64,000 nt of DNA from Phytophthora sp. 'mugwort' (lineage: Eukaryota > Oomycota > Peronosporomycetes > Peronosporales > Peronosporaceae), in NCBI GenBank assembly GCA_033558025.1, contig JAUCEF010000008.1, positions 1,736,001-1,800,000 of the forward strand, written 5' to 3'. The translations under genes were made by a program, and so were the position numbers. Positions 1-10,896 of this stretch are shown piece after piece. How positions within the stretch are numbered: the first letter of the stretch is position 1; each line of letters opens with the position of its first letter. Under the pieces are notes generated by a model that ran no database searches, had not been told where the DNA came from, and was given only the letters and a program-made list of their open reading frames with translations.

Positions 1-2514
1 TGCCATCTTTTGGAAGCAAGACATGAGCAATTGCATCTCTTCGCTCGAAGCACCATTCAGAACTGTAGGGTCCCGACCAAGGTAGTTCAATGTACTTCCG
101 AGAATGTATAGTGCGCCTGGCAGCTCCTTTTCACTTGCATCGAGTTTATGCATACCAACCTCGATAAATTCTGACACGACTTGGTTAACTGTAAACGACC
201 CGGTACTGCATGCGCACATTACGATTGTCGAAATGTTCGACAGGAATGTGCGATCTTGGCTAACCACAACGATATCAAAAAGATCCCTCACTTGACATGC
301 CAGGGTAGCACTCACACTTTCTGCGTCAAACTCACATACTTCCACTAGTGCACTTGCAGCCGTTTCAAATACCGATGAAGACACTGGTGTCGTGAGACCT
401 TTTGACTCAAATGGCCTCAAAAGTGTTTGCATAATGTACTCCACGACACATCTCCGCTCGTTCGCATTCTCCTGGCTGTTGTTGTTCTGTGACGCTTTCA
501 TGATCTCCACACAAAATCGGACGCAACTCTCAGCTGCCCCGGTATCACGCATGTTCGCCTTCAAATCTTTTAGCGGAAAGTTTGCTTGTAAGTTTCTTGC
601 CAGTGCACCCGTCGAAGGCAATGGCTTTGCGAATAAAGCTTTATTCGAAAACCGTCGAGTATCTTCGTCTGGGACTACCCCTAGACGCAGCACAGCGAAA
701 CGCATGGTAATATCGTCCTTTTCCTTAGGAACGAAGGTCGTCAACAACTCAGCACACCAAGCAGCAATCGCAGCTCGTACACGTGCATAGTTTTTGCTCG
801 TATCGAAAAGCTTCGAGCCGTTTAGCAGCGCAACCAGCTCTTCACGAACTTTGATCCGCACTTCCAGTGGGGCCGCCGTCGAGTACGCACCCGCGAAGGA
901 GATAAATGCCTTCAGTGCGTTCGCACCAGCACCTGTGCGATGCTCTTCTTCGGACAGGCAACGCACAAGTAACACCTGGAAAGCCTGTTCCGATGTTGCA
1001 ACTAGTGCAGGCGCACGGGTTGCCAGCACTGACAGCGACTCGTAAACACCCTGGCGGAACTCCCGCACACACTCCGCACTGGATGCCTCACTCTCGGCAT
1101 GTGGATTCATTAGCAGCCGTAGCAGAGTTGGAAACAATACAGGGCCGAGTAAACCCTCAAGCAAAGGCAACTGGCAATGGTGAAATGTCCACTCACATAA
1201 ACGCACACTCGCCAGCTTAATCTTGTTCGCCACATTTGGCGGTCGTGACGGCTCAGTGCCAAACATCAACTGGCACAACAGTTGCAGCATCATGGGTAGG
1301 ACATTCGTTGCTGTGTTGGATGCTGACAGCAGCGCCAGCGTCTGGAGTATGCTTGCATCGGCCAACCGCGTTCGGTTAGCCAACAACTTTGCATCGGCGC
1401 CTTCGAAAGCACCAGAACTTTGAGCCACTTGACTGCCAAGCACCAACGTCATCAGTCGACGCATTGCATCAGCATCCTCCAACTCTTCTTCCTCGTACTT
1501 GATCACACGTGACAGCTGCTCGTCGCTAAATGCCTTCACTGCGTGATGGAACGAAGCACTACCCACGATATAAAGAGGAACCTTGAGCTTCGTGGGAATC
1601 TCCATCTCTTTCACAAGCTTCAGGGCGTACAGCTGACGTTCGTAGAGAGTCTCACGCATTAACTCAGTCACCTTTGCCCGTTGCAGTCGCTCCATTCGTG
1701 GCGTCATCAATCCATACATCATAGCGTCCGCAGTAGTTGAGGACGGCGGCTCATACAGCACCAAATCCAGCAAAAAGTCCAGCACTACGTGGACATTGGC
1801 GTCGTTCTCGTTCCAGTACTCCACCCCATCGTCAGTTAACATTGCCACCTCTTGCTGCTGCTGCTCCTGTCGTTCTCCTTCAGCTTCAGCTGCCTTCTTC
1901 TTGCTAGGTGCTATAACTGAAGCACTGAAAGGTAGCGCGCGCACAAGCAACTTAAATACTGTTTCCTGGTTAGCAGACGAAAAGCTCGAGATCTGTGTGA
2001 CAGTCGCCGTCAATACCCTCGTCTGCTCCTCCGTCGATGCGGCCTCGAATCCCAGCTCTGAATCGGCATTGCAAAACAGCATTAGCAAATGAACGAAATG
2101 TTATCGAAGTATGAAGATTTTTCCCCAACCGATAAAGAGCAGAGCGAGATTGTACGAGAAGACGGAGAGCTCCTCACGCTGCAGCACTTGGCAGAGCGCA
2201 TCCAACGGTAGCACGGGGCGAGTTAGTGCCTGGAGGCGCGTCTTGATGTGGGAAACCACTTGCAGAATCTAGCCATTTAGTAAGAAAATATGTTAGTAAA
2301 TGCATTTTTCCTTATTATAATCCTTGCATTTATTCATTCCGGCAACCTTGTCCTTAAGTTGCAGCTCCAGCGGCATCACGAGCGAGCGCGGAAAAAGCGG
2401 CAGCAGCTGCGGCAGCAGCGACTGCAATACCTGCAGCATGCGCTCGTCGTCCACGCTTGCGAGGCGGAACAGCACGCGGTCTAACGCCTCCACGTCCTTC
2501 TGGAGATCCACCAT
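1..2514 (-). CDS. ECM29: ECM29-like proteasome adaptor/scaffold protein (5' part, runs off left edge)
   Basis: Minus-strand gene with three visible exons: 2514..2347, 2268..2130 and 2057 to the window edge. Introns are 78 and 72 bp with GT-AG ends. I checked the third exon codon by codon and it is open for all 685 codons, so the gene continues beyond the window; 788 codons are visible. The N-terminus (VEALDRVLFRLA..., then QVLQSLLPQLLPLF) matches the start of ECM29/KIAA0368, and the exon 2-3 junction gives LLFIELGFEA, as at that point in ECM29. ECM29 is a long HEAT-repeat protein that binds the 26S proteasome and links it to stress control and endosomal/motor partners. The ATG at 2514 is chosen because it gives the same short N-terminus as the animal protein. 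The family call rests on the first ~110 residues; the rest is helical and HEAT-like but not diagnostic. Confidence 0.7.
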
Positions 2515-2858
2515 CTCAAGTGCGGAATCGAAAGTGAAAGGGGAGATGCAAAAAGAGCCACGTCAGAATCAGATTCAGAATGAGGGTCGATTACGCAGCA
2601 ATCTGATTCTGGCGGAAAGCGTCAAATTATTCTAGAGCGTTGAGACTCCTCATTAAGTAAGAGCAGCACACCATTGCGAGCTTCCAGAATGAAGAGGTAG
2701 TTATATGATAAAAGCTCCAGGAGTCTGGTGGTCTCGTGACGAGCAAGCAGTAAATGAGCTCGTCGAAATTGCCAGTCGAAACCCCTTATTTTAGTGTTTA
2801 TTCTCAAAGCACCTTTTTTACTGACCGGTCATTATTTGGACTGTGACTGACTGCTGGC
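2515..2858. promoter_or_regulatory. Divergent intergenic region between ECM29 and the SR-protein gene
   Basis: 344 bp separate two divergent start codons. At 2826-2838 the plus strand reads GGTCATTATTTGG, which resembles the oomycete initiator (TCAYTY core followed by an AT-rich stretch) and lies about 25 bp upstream of the SR-protein ATG. No TATA box is visible. The minus-strand half shows nothing I can name. The initiator call rests on resemblance only. Confidence 0.35.
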
Positions 2859-3570
2859 ATGGGAAACGAGGAGCAGGTTCTGGTGGCGACGGAGGAAGCC
2901 TGCCGTGTGTATGTGGGGAACCTGCTACCCAAAGCCAAGGAAATTCACCTCACGAACAAGTTCGCGCACTTCGGGACGATTCACAGCGTCTGGATCGCAC
3001 GCAAGGTAATGGCGACGATTTTATGCCCGCCTGAGCCTTGTGACTATGATTCTCACGGTTTCAATGCAGCCTCCAGGCTTTGCCTTTGTGCGGTTTGCAA
3101 GTCCTGACGCGGCCCAGCGAGCGGTGGACGCATGTCGGGAGGATCGGGCTATGGAGATCTTGGGGAAGGCTGTACGCGTGCAAATGGCTGGTGATAAGGA
3201 CAGGAAGGACCAGAAGCAGATTAAGGCTCGAAACAGCGCCGAGAAGGGAGATGAAGATGCAATGCAGAGTGGTTACAGTGGAACTCGCAGCTCCAGACGC
3301 CGGGAGAGTTCGGACGACAGCCATACGTGCGTTCGACGCAGAAGCAGTAATGGGGGAGAGATACATCGCGTGAGTGAGAGCGAGCGGCATCGTAGAAGAT
3401 CAAGGAGCCGCAACTATGGTCGTAAGAGGTATGAAGACCGAGCAAGATCCAGGTCAAGATCGGAATTTAGAAGGCGAAGTTGGTCCAGGAATGATCCGAG
3501 TCGTAGCAGAAGTCGAAGTCGGGATCGTCGAAGACACGAGCGAGAAAGGAAGAGCAGGAGCCGACGGTAA
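2859..3570 (+). CDS. SR-type splicing factor (one RRM plus RS domain)
   Basis: Two exons, 2859..3005 and 3070..3570, joined across a 64-bp GT-AG intron in phase 0; about 215 residues. The RRM occupies residues ~14-90: RNP2 is VYVGNL and RNP1, just after the splice junction, is GFAFVRF. The rest is an RS domain with repeated SR/RS dipeptides (RSRSRS, SRSRSRDRR) ending in RKSRSRR. This is the layout of small SR proteins such as SRSF3/SRSF7, nuclear RNA-binding factors that define exons and recruit U1/U2. No zinc knuckle is present, unlike SRSF7. The start ATG is the first in the frame and sits just before the RRM. The reading frame is intact. Confidence 0.85.
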
Positions 3571-3653
3571 AAAAACGAGTAAGGTACTGTACGTACTTCC
3601 GAATCGCTTGAAGATATTGTGCATGAAGTTTTAAGGCTTCAGCTGCATCACGA

Positions 3654-4432
3654 CTAAAACCTTTTGCAGTTCACTATCGACGGTCCTGACTCGTCGTATT
3701 CGGCCTTGGAGATCCATGATTGCTGGAAATGAAGACAATGTTACCACGAAGGAACCGTCAATCCAGGTTGCGCTCTTATGCTCGGGCGGGGCGACCACCT
3801 TGATCCTCGTAGTAGACTGAGGCAACGCCTGTAGATCCAGGACATGCTTCTTCATCTATGCATCGAAGTCATGGACGCGTTTCCTTGATGTCGTCGCGCG
3901 TGCCTGCCGTGGTCATCGAATACCCATCATGCACGAGGAGCTTTGCCATGTAGTCGGTCCAGACGGTTGATGGCATGTTCCTGGATGTAGCCTTCATACA
4001 CCGGGGCAGAGTACGAGACTTCATCGTTAGGGGAAGTCCAAGACAACACCGGTACTATGGCTAGTGTGGAGATAGTCTGCACAGCTGCAATGCTGATATG
4101 TGGGAGGCTCATGGTAACTCTCGTACATCATCTGGGCCATCGCTTGCGATTGGGCTTGGGATTAAGCGGGACCCCCGTCAGCAGCACCTCGAACCACGTG
4201 CAGCTCGTTGTTAAGTATGTGTCTTTCCTTAACGACGCCGTGCTTTCTGGGGCGCTGCTGGCTCAGGATGTCATGCTTGGAGGGGCTTCGTCATCGACGT
4301 ATACGTCTTTCAGGTCGATACTGACCTCGATGCTTGGCTGCTGGGGCGGCCTGGTGGGTGGGACGTCGTCGCCAACGAGTCCATCGTTGATCAGGCTGGA
4401 GCCGTTATCTATCACCACTGCTTAAGCGTCAA
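3654..4432 (-). pseudogene. Actin pseudogene, internally deleted and frameshifted
   Basis: Read on the minus strand, this stretch gives actin segments in the right order but in shifting frames: VVIDNGS near 4420 (actin VVDNGS), a VYVDDEA segment (VYVGDEA), NNELHV (YNELRV), LLTGVPLNPKPNRKR (LLTEAPLNPKANRER), APVYEGY with HAINRLD, DYMAKLL with DDIKE, then RIKVVAPPEHK and WISKAEYDESGPSIV, ending at a TAG at 3654. The block between the DIKE region and the final ~60 residues is missing, a loss of about 145 codons. At least four frame changes and in-frame stops are present. No introns are seen, so it may be a retrocopy, but Phytophthora actin genes are themselves intronless, so a decayed tandem duplicate fits equally well. 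It cannot encode a working actin. Confidence 0.85.
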
Positions 4433-4688
4433 TGCATTTGATGCAGACCTTGTGCGCTTGACTATCCCGTCTTGGTTGCTGAGGGCAGTGTCAAAGTTGA
4501 ATGACTTTTCAGGAAACTCGATCACGCCACCAACGCCGCCCTTCAGGCAATTGATGTTGATGCCTTTCAACGTTCTACTTGTACCTTAACTTGCAAGAAG
4601 CGAAAGATTCACTTGAAAGAAGCGAAAGATTCATTCAAACCGGAGACAATGCAACGCGATTTGTGATGCTATTCAATCCTGGTTTCTG
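4433..4688. other. Gene-free spacer upstream of the actin relic
   Basis: No coding frame I can support. It contains a short tandem repeat, listed separately, and the 3' end of the minus-strand coiled-coil gene lies at its right border. Confidence 0.5.
4589..4632. repeat. 22-bp tandem duplication, two copies
   Basis: ACTTGCAAGAAGCGAAAGAT continued to 4610 is followed at once by a second copy (4611-4632) differing at one base (GAAAG for GCAAG). Two copies only; a simple slippage duplication. Confidence 0.8.
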
Positions 4689-6292
4689 CTAGAAAAGGCG
4701 AGATACTGGCCGATCAATCGGAATCAACGAACTTGGGCCATGGAGAATGGAAATCGATGTACAATCCAGCAATTCGTCGCCCGATGACTCACTCTCCCAG
4801 TCGTGAATCAAGTTGCTGTCAGTGTCCATCGGGCTTTCATTATCAGCGCTGTCTGGCTGTTTCACGTGACGATCACTGCACACCGTCGTGTCGACAAAGT
4901 TGGAAGAAGTCTTCATCCAAATCCCTTTTGCTGAGCTGGTCGTCTGCTTCTCTTCCTCTTCTTCATCGTTTGGCACGGCAATTTGCGGGTCTTGACTTTT
5001 GATGTAGTAGTCTTGAGTCTCCGAAGAAGTAGCTTTAGTCTCACATATTTTTGAATGCCCTTCGTCAAGCAAGCTCTTGCTTTGTGACTCGAATGGAAGC
5101 GTCTTGATCTTGATAGGGATCATATCCACACGAACAGAAGCGTCAGCCTTCGCCTCTGCTCTCTGTCGTGGTGATTTTGGTTGTGTTGAAACCTTCTCGG
5201 AGAATCCGTTTACAATGTCAGTGCCGGCGGACCGCAGAAGAGAAGTAACTCTTTTGCGTGGAAGGGGGATCTTGGTTTCACCTCGAGTAGGTCGTGGACG
5301 CAGGGCAACTGGCATTTCTACTGCTGGCCTGGCATCAAAGCCCTTTGACTGGAGTCTTTTAGAGCGAGAATCGATGAGTGTATCGCTTGGTCGCATTTCC
5401 GTTTGCGATGTACCCACGCTACCTCGCCGGATAGAGTTCCGTCGTCCAACAATCGCCATCTTTTGATCTGCTTCTACAGAAAGTGTCGAATGCAGACTGG
5501 CGAGTACAGCATTCTGCTCTAGCAGTTGCCTCTTCACATCTTCGTTTTGCTTCTTGAGCTCCTCGCAAAAGTCCGCAATCTTCGTGATCGCCCCAGAATC
5601 TGCTGCAATTTCAGCTTTCAGTGCTGGAGTTGGACAGGACTCAGCTTCGGACTGATTCGACGAAGCAATTGCCTTCATATTCTCCAGTCTGTCCTGCAAT
5701 ACTGAGCCTGAAGCGTCGATTCCTTTTCCCTCTGTGATCTTCCTTTCTGTCTGGCGCTCGTCATCACCGCAGCTTTCGGGTCGGGCAGCACTATCGTCGT
5801 CTCCATTTTTCGACATTCGAGACTGCTCCATCTCCTGCGCCTCCTGAGTCAAGCGCTGCATTGCCATCAAAACGCATCCAAATACACGGCAATTGTGAGT
5901 TTCGGCCACACAGTTATCGCCATTTCCACCTGCACGCGCACCTTCTTCTCCTCGATCTGTTCCTTCAGCCCCATAAGATAGTCCTCCCTCGGCTGCTGCT
6001 GCTGCTGGAAGACTCTCTTTCTGCCCGCCACATGCCCTCCGTCTATCGCCCCACCGCATGTTGACGTCGTCACAGCTCGCTCAAATCCCGGGAGGCTCGG
6101 GACCAGCTCTCCATCGCCCTCTCCTTGCTGCTGCGGGGCGCTAAACGACCGTCTCGGCGGCTCTTCTTCCTCATTCCTGTTTCCTCCGACGCATTGCCGC
6201 CGCCGCTGCTGCTGCTCCTTTTCTCGGATCTGCTGCTCTAGTGCCTCCCGCCATTGCGCTGCCGTCAGCTGCTGCACGCCGCGCCGTCCCAT
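4689..6292 (-). CDS. Coiled-coil, Ser/Glu-rich protein with a CSPP1/CCDC66-like motif
   Basis: Two exons, 6292..5930 and 5855..4689, joined in phase 0 across a 74-bp intron (GTGGAA...ATGCAG); 509 residues. Residues ~1-45 are a Gln/Glu/Arg coiled coil (REALEQQIREKEQQQRRR). Around residues 105-125 is LMGLKEQIEEKKVRVQ, the short helical repeat found in microtubule and centrosome proteins such as CSPP1 and CCDC66. The rest is low-complexity, with a second coiled coil near residues 215-240 (EELKKQNEDVKRQLLEQN) and a basic, Pro-rich stretch with an SxxS/RPR character. No enzyme domain is visible. A flagellar or spindle-pole role is a guess from the motif only. The intron choice is the one that keeps both halves open; a second donor about 20 bp further on is possible. 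Confidence 0.55.
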
Positions 6293-6471
6293 TGCGAGGA
6301 CTGCAACTTGCTCTTAAAATGTCTTCAAGTTCTACATGACGTGCCATACACAACATAATGGCGTGCACAACACACGATTCTAATTGGTCAATATTTAGGC
6401 AATACTGACCGGTGGAGGCGCTTCATGTGCGCCTCACATACAATCTCAAGACGCTCGCCCGCCTCGACGCC

Positions 6472-7056
6472 ATGCCGCTGTACAAGCAGGTGCTGCTCAC
6501 CAACCTCAAGTCTCCGCCCAAGGACGTGGCACGCGTGTTCCAGGACTGCGCGTCGCTTATCACGTCCCATGGAGGCGTGATCCGCGCGACGGAGAACCGC
6601 GGAGAGAAGCGTCTGGGTTACGGCATCGAGGACCGTCGTTGGGGCGCGCTGCAGCGCCACTACGAGGGGAAGCTCATCGTTCAGCAGTTTAACACGTCGC
6701 CCGATGTGCTTAAAGAGGTGGAGGCCAAGCTCAAGAACAGTTTCCCAATCATTCGCTTCCTGACATTCAAGATCCGTGATCCTGTGGACAAGCTCATGAA
6801 CACGCGCATGACGCTCGAGCAAGCGCAGCTGCTGCTTAACCCTGCGGCTAAGGCCAAGGCTGATCAGGCAGCCAGAGAAGCAAAAGAAGCCCGTCGACCG
6901 CGCAATCCCAACCTTGCCGACGTCAAGCCTGAAGACTTTCTCGACTTGGATGACGAGCGGGAGGCTGCCCAGTTCAAGCAGTATGTGCCCGAGTGGAAGC
7001 GCGACGCGCTCTTTCAGCCGGATGTGCCTGCACACCTCAAGGACACACAGCAATAA
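6472..7056 (+). CDS. Mitochondrial small-subunit ribosomal protein bS6m
   Basis: 194 residues, no intron. The N-terminal ~100 residues are a bS6 domain: MPLYKQVLLTNLK at the start, then GGVIRATENRGEKRLGYGI, the bS6 segment that joins strand 2 to helix, and later FLTFKIRDP. The C-terminal extension (LEQAQLLLNPAAKAKADQ, then an acidic/aromatic tail with FLDLDDEREA and YVPEWKRDALF) is typical of mitochondrial versions, which bind the 3' domain of the small-subunit rRNA next to bS18m. I start at the ATG at 6472 because it matches the bacterial start; the in-frame GTG 60 bp upstream is not a likely eukaryotic start. The opposite strand is also open across the gene, as often happens in GC-rich coding DNA. 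Confidence 0.8.
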   Translation: MPLYKQVLLTNLKSPPKDVARVFQDCASLITSHGGVIRATENRGEKRLGYGIEDRRWGALQRHYEGKLIVQQFNTSPDVLKEVEAKLKNSFPIIRFLTFKIRDPVDKLMNTRMTLEQAQLLLNPAAKAKADQAAREAKEARRPRNPNLADVKPEDFLDLDDEREAAQFKQYVPEWKRDALFQPDVPAHLKDTQQ

Positions 7057-7366
7057 TAGGACGACTTCAACAACGACAGACTGGAACACCGTTGCTGTAG
7101 TCTCTGGACGCGTGGAGCTTTTTAGTCTTAATGCTTTTGTCCTTGTCGAAAATAGAGAGAAACATCAGAAACAAGAGAAATCACTACAGACAGACGCACT
7201 GCTGCTGCTGGAGACACGGTTTGCTCCAATGCATCGCGTCGAGCGTCGTGTTGCTGTTAATTATGGCTTCAATTTGATGTAAACGTGCGTGTCCCTGCTG
7301 TCTGTCTGTCTGAAACTCTTGTGTTCCTCCATCTAGCTGCAGCTTTAACAACCGATGTAGCAATGA
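7057..7366. other. Convergent 3' spacer between bS6m and SEM1
   Basis: Both flanking genes end here. It holds the two 3' UTRs, with AATAGAG/AAACAAGAG A-rich stretches at 7150-7180 but no clear AATAAA. No other feature seen. Confidence 0.5.
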
Positions 7367-7626
7367 CTACTTGGTCTTCTGCAGCTCCTTCCGCAGCTGG
7401 TTGCAGAACTCGTCGTCGGCCTCGTCCACATCCCAGTCGTCCTGCCACTGCTGTTTGATGTGCGCGTCCTTCTCCTCTGCCTGCGCGTTCCAGTCCGCGT
7501 CCTCAAACTCCTCAAACTCATCATCCTCCTCGGTTACCACCACGAGCGTCGGCGCTTTCTCGCCCGTCACGGGGGCCGCCGCCTTGCCAGCAACCGGCTT
7601 GTTCTTCTGGTCTGTCGGCTTGCTCA
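7367..7626 (-). CDS. SEM1: SEM1/DSS1, small acidic subunit of the 26S proteasome lid
   Basis: 86 residues from the ATG at 7626. Signature: an acidic first half ([15 protein letters not shown]), a second acidic Trp motif ([14 protein letters not shown]) and a basic C-terminal helix ([12 protein letters not shown]). These are the two ubiquitin/BRCA2-type binding segments and the helix of DSS1/SEM1. The protein tethers Rpn3 and Rpn7 in the lid and also works in TREX-2 and BRCA2 complexes. An N-terminal extension of ~20 residues would need a GTG start at 7687, so the ATG is preferred. It lies divergently to the PEX6 relic with 172 bp between the starts. Confidence 0.9.
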
Positions 7627-7798
7627 TCGTCTCTGTCTCCTTGTATCGGGCGATCTTGTAGCTGGAGGGAGAAGCGGCGTCGGACACAAGTGGTCCACAC
7701 GAAATAGTGTATTATGCTATACCACACCAAGTTGAGCTTCAATTCGCAGGTTTGCTTGCGTATCATCGCGGCATTTGCGTACTCGCCGTCTCGCTCGC
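7627..7798. promoter_or_regulatory. Divergent promoter, SEM1 / PEX6 relic
   Basis: 172 bp between the two start codons. The PEX6 side contains CTCGCTCGC-type pyrimidine-rich DNA just before its ATG at 7799. No TATA element is visible. If PEX6 is dead, only the SEM1 direction would still be under selection. Confidence 0.35.
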
Positions 7799-10333
7799 AT
7801 GTGGCTCTCGTCCTTTGCTGTCGGCGCCGTCCCGGAGCAGAGCGTGGTGCGTGCTCGCGTGTGGAGCACCCACAATTTGTCTGCTCTGATTGCTGCCGCG
7901 GATGACGCGCTCACTCTCGCGGCGACGTCAGACGTGTCGCTGCTGCGGCGCCTGCGCGTAGTGCACAACTCGTTCGTGACGCTACAGTTCCAGGAGCGTA
8001 GCCACGTGGCAAGACTGCGATTGTTGTCGAAGATCATAGTGAGATCAATTGAAGAAGAGCAGGTGGATTAAGACGCTGTCGATGACGTCGGGGACGTGAC
8101 GCTATCGGTGCTTTTGGCCTTCAATCTTGGCATTCCCTTGCACTCGTCCACTGCCAGCCACGGGACAGTATCGGTATGTTGCCTGAGAGAGAATAAATAC
8201 TGAGTATGAAGCGCCACATACTAACTGTACGCGTTGTATTACAGATTTCTATCCGCGCCGCATCGTCACAGGAATTGTGACTCACCGTGCAGCCGTCCGC
8301 GCTGTTCCGCCGGAAGCATCAAGAACAACCTGCTGCGGCTTCGTATGCGATGATCGCGCCCCTTTTGGTCTAGTCTGTCATGTCGACTGCACGCTGTGAT
8401 GAAGCAACGTGATGGGTTGTTGGATGCTATTCGATCGTATTTTACAGCGACCAAAGTGATATAAGTGGGGGACATTTTCGCCGTGGAGCTCCGAGAGACG
8501 ACGCAGTCGCAAGTACCCAAGGAAAACGAGCGATACAGGGGCAACTACATGCCATACAAGTGCGTGGAAGTTCCTGCCGCGTGTATGGTGCCGAAAGAGG
8601 GTGAAGCAGCTGAACTGTTGACTGAGCTCATGCCGCCGACATTGGACTTGGATACCTTGCTCATGTTCTTCCGGGTGGAGAAATTGAATGGAGAAAAGAA
8701 GGACGCGTTGGCATTGACAGTCTCGGAAGCGACGGAGCTTCTGCAAAGCTCGTCGACTTCTGCGCCGTCTCCAGATGAAGGAACTATTAAGCAGTTCATG
8801 ACACAGAACAGATGCGGCGTTGCTTCATCATCCGACTCGTCACTACCATCGCCACTCAACAAAAGTTGTATTAAGTGCTATACCCGGCACAGTTGTGCGA
8901 GATCCCGGTCTCGGTGCTTCTTAGTGGAGCTCGAGGTGTCGGTAAGAGGACGCTCGTTCATCAAGTGACGAAACAGTTTGGTGTGATCACTGTGGAGGTA
9001 CCGTTCACTGAGCTTACAGGGCAATATGAATTTCGTCTGCTGGAAAACGTGCGAGACCAAGTGTCCAAACACAAGCGCTGTCGCCATGTCTCCTTTACAT
9101 TAGTCGCCTCTTTCCAGGCGAGAAGGACAACGAGGAAGCGGAACTGCGGATCGGAACCGTTCTCTCTGAGTGCATCCGCTCACTCAGTCAGAACCAGCAC
9201 AGCATCCCGTTGGTCGCGTGTGTTGAAGACGTGAATGAAGTGCGCAAGTTTATTCGGCAGTGTTTTCTTTACGAAATGCACCTCGAGTCACCTGATCAGA
9301 CGAAGCGACTCGAGTTCTTGCAGCACGTGGCAATATCAATTGAACTGAATAGCGACGTGGACCTGACGGAAGTCGCACAGTTGACTGCGGGTCGGACGTA
9401 TGGAGAGCTGTCGGCAATGCTGGCAGATGCCGGCAGCCTTGCGATCGAGCGAATTCTTGGTGACGAGACTAGCATCAGTGAAGATTCATTAGAGAATCTA
9501 GTGTTTACTGACACGGACGATGTTCAAACAAGTGCTCTGTATCGGCCGAGGATATGGAGGAAGCTGCTCAGAACCAACAAGCCCAAGCATCTTCCGCTAA
9601 CATCGGCAACGCATCGATTTCGAATGTAAAATGGACGGATGTGGGTGGTCTAGAAGATGTGAATGACGAGATCTTGGATGTGGTGCAGCTACCGATTAAG
9701 CACCCGGAACTTTTCGCCACTGGTGTCCGCCAGCGATCTGGTATCTTATGTATGGACCTCCGGGAACAAGCAAAACGCTCCTTGCAAAGGCAATCGCAAC
9801 GGAATGTAACCTCAACTGTCAAGGGCCCTGAGTTGCTCAACATGTACATTGGTGAAAGTGAGAAGATTGTACGGCAGGTCTTTGCGAAGCCTCGTAGCTG
9901 CCGGCCTTGCATTCTCTTCTTCGATGAACTGGATTCGCTAGCACCGATGCGCGGTCGTGTCTCGGACTCTGGTGGTGTCATGGATCGTATTGTCTCGCAG
10001 CTACTGACGGAGATTGATAGTCTTAGCGGTGGTGGAAACGATCAAGTGTTTGTAATCGGAGCCACGAATCGCCCCGACTTGCTGGAGACAGGATTATTGC
10101 GTCCCGGTCGCTTTGATCGGTTGCTGTATCTTGGCATCTGCAATGAGAAAACAGCGCAGCTGAAGGTGTTGAAGGCGCAGACGAGGAAGTTCACGCTGAC
10201 TGAAGACGCGGGTTTGGACGCTGTAGTGGAACAATGCCCGACCAACTTTACGGGTGCTGACTTCTATGCACGAGCTCCAGTGCGCTAGGGGCTGCACTCA
10301 AGGATCGAGTCGAGGCCCTAGACAGACAACTAG
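7799..10333 (+). pseudogene. PEX6: PEX6 (peroxisomal AAA ATPase), decayed
   Basis: Reads as PEX6 from end to end but in broken frames. Order: N-domain from MWLSSFAVGAV at 7799; a clean intron 8174-8244 (GTATGT...CTAAC...ACAG); a PEX6-like YFTATKV-VGDIFAVE segment; AAA domain D1 with Walker A SGARGVGKRT near 8930; AAA domain D2 with VKWTDVGGLEDVNDEI, ILFFDELDSLAP and GATNRPDLL. PEX6 with PEX1 pulls the receptor PEX5 from peroxisome membranes. Breaks: in-frame stops at 8069 (TAA), 8278 (TGA) and 8462 (TAA); frame shifts near 8870, 9085, 9560, 9750 (inside the D2 Walker A, which in the shifted frame reads GPPGTSKT instead of GPPGTGKT), 9800 and 10275. Stops plus a changed P-loop residue argue for true decay rather than sequencing slips. 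A last exon may follow a possible intron starting at 10334. Confidence 0.85.
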
Positions 10334-10896
10334 GTACGTATTGTGTTGCTTGAAGACGTTGACGGCATGCGAGGAAGCTGGCTAACCTGGTGTGATCTGT
10401 CTATTTCTGCTCTGTTTGTTGTTGTCTTTCTTCAAAGGAGATAGTCTGTGAACAACAGATGCATCACCTGTGCCCAACACCGCAACATCGCTATGCGGTA
10501 AGTTTAAAGTTGTGATCATTAGGACGAAGACACTAATGCTGTTTAGGTGGTCGATGTAGGCATTTCAGTAGTCAATTGGGCAGTAGTTTGACAGTACTAT
10601 AGTACTATTGCTTAAGGAACATCACAGAAATCGAGTTACTATTACTGAAGTAGTTCAAATCGCAATACTGGCAGTAAGTTGAGAAAAAGTGCCAGTAGTA
10701 CTAATCTATGTGGGTTTTTCCAGCCGTCGAATACAAATTCATATGGCCAACTACTTGCAATCCTTGACGCTGACCAGCTCTGGAATGTAAAGTGAGAGGC
10801 CGACGCGAGTGTTGTCGTACGTTGACGCAGACAGACTCACAACTCAATTCAAATACGCGAGCTCAGTCCAGTTCCATTTTCTGCGACTCGTTCAAG
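10334..10896. other. Gene-free spacer
   Basis: Possible remains of a final PEX6 intron (GTACGT at 10334, CTTCAAAG near 10437). Beyond that only AT-rich DNA with a small palindrome AGTACTATAGTACT near 10593. No coding frame supported. Confidence 0.4.

Noticed and set aside
2622..2807. Leucine-rich 61-codon minus-strand frame upstream of ECM29
   Set aside because: Begins only at a TTG, has no family match and lies in the divergent promoter region.
4689..6292. Idea that the coiled-coil gene is a kinesin or myosin tail
   Set aside because: No motor domain and only short coiled coils; the CSPP1/CCDC66-like motif is the better, though weak, match.
6388..7089. 233-codon open frame on the minus strand opposite bS6m
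   Set aside because: No ATG start of its own, no recognisable domain, and it mirrors the plus-strand codons of a well-supported gene; a GC-driven shadow.
10580..10610. Palindrome AGTACTATAGTACT as a regulatory site
   Set aside because: Isolated, short, and not near a start codon; chance is sufficient.
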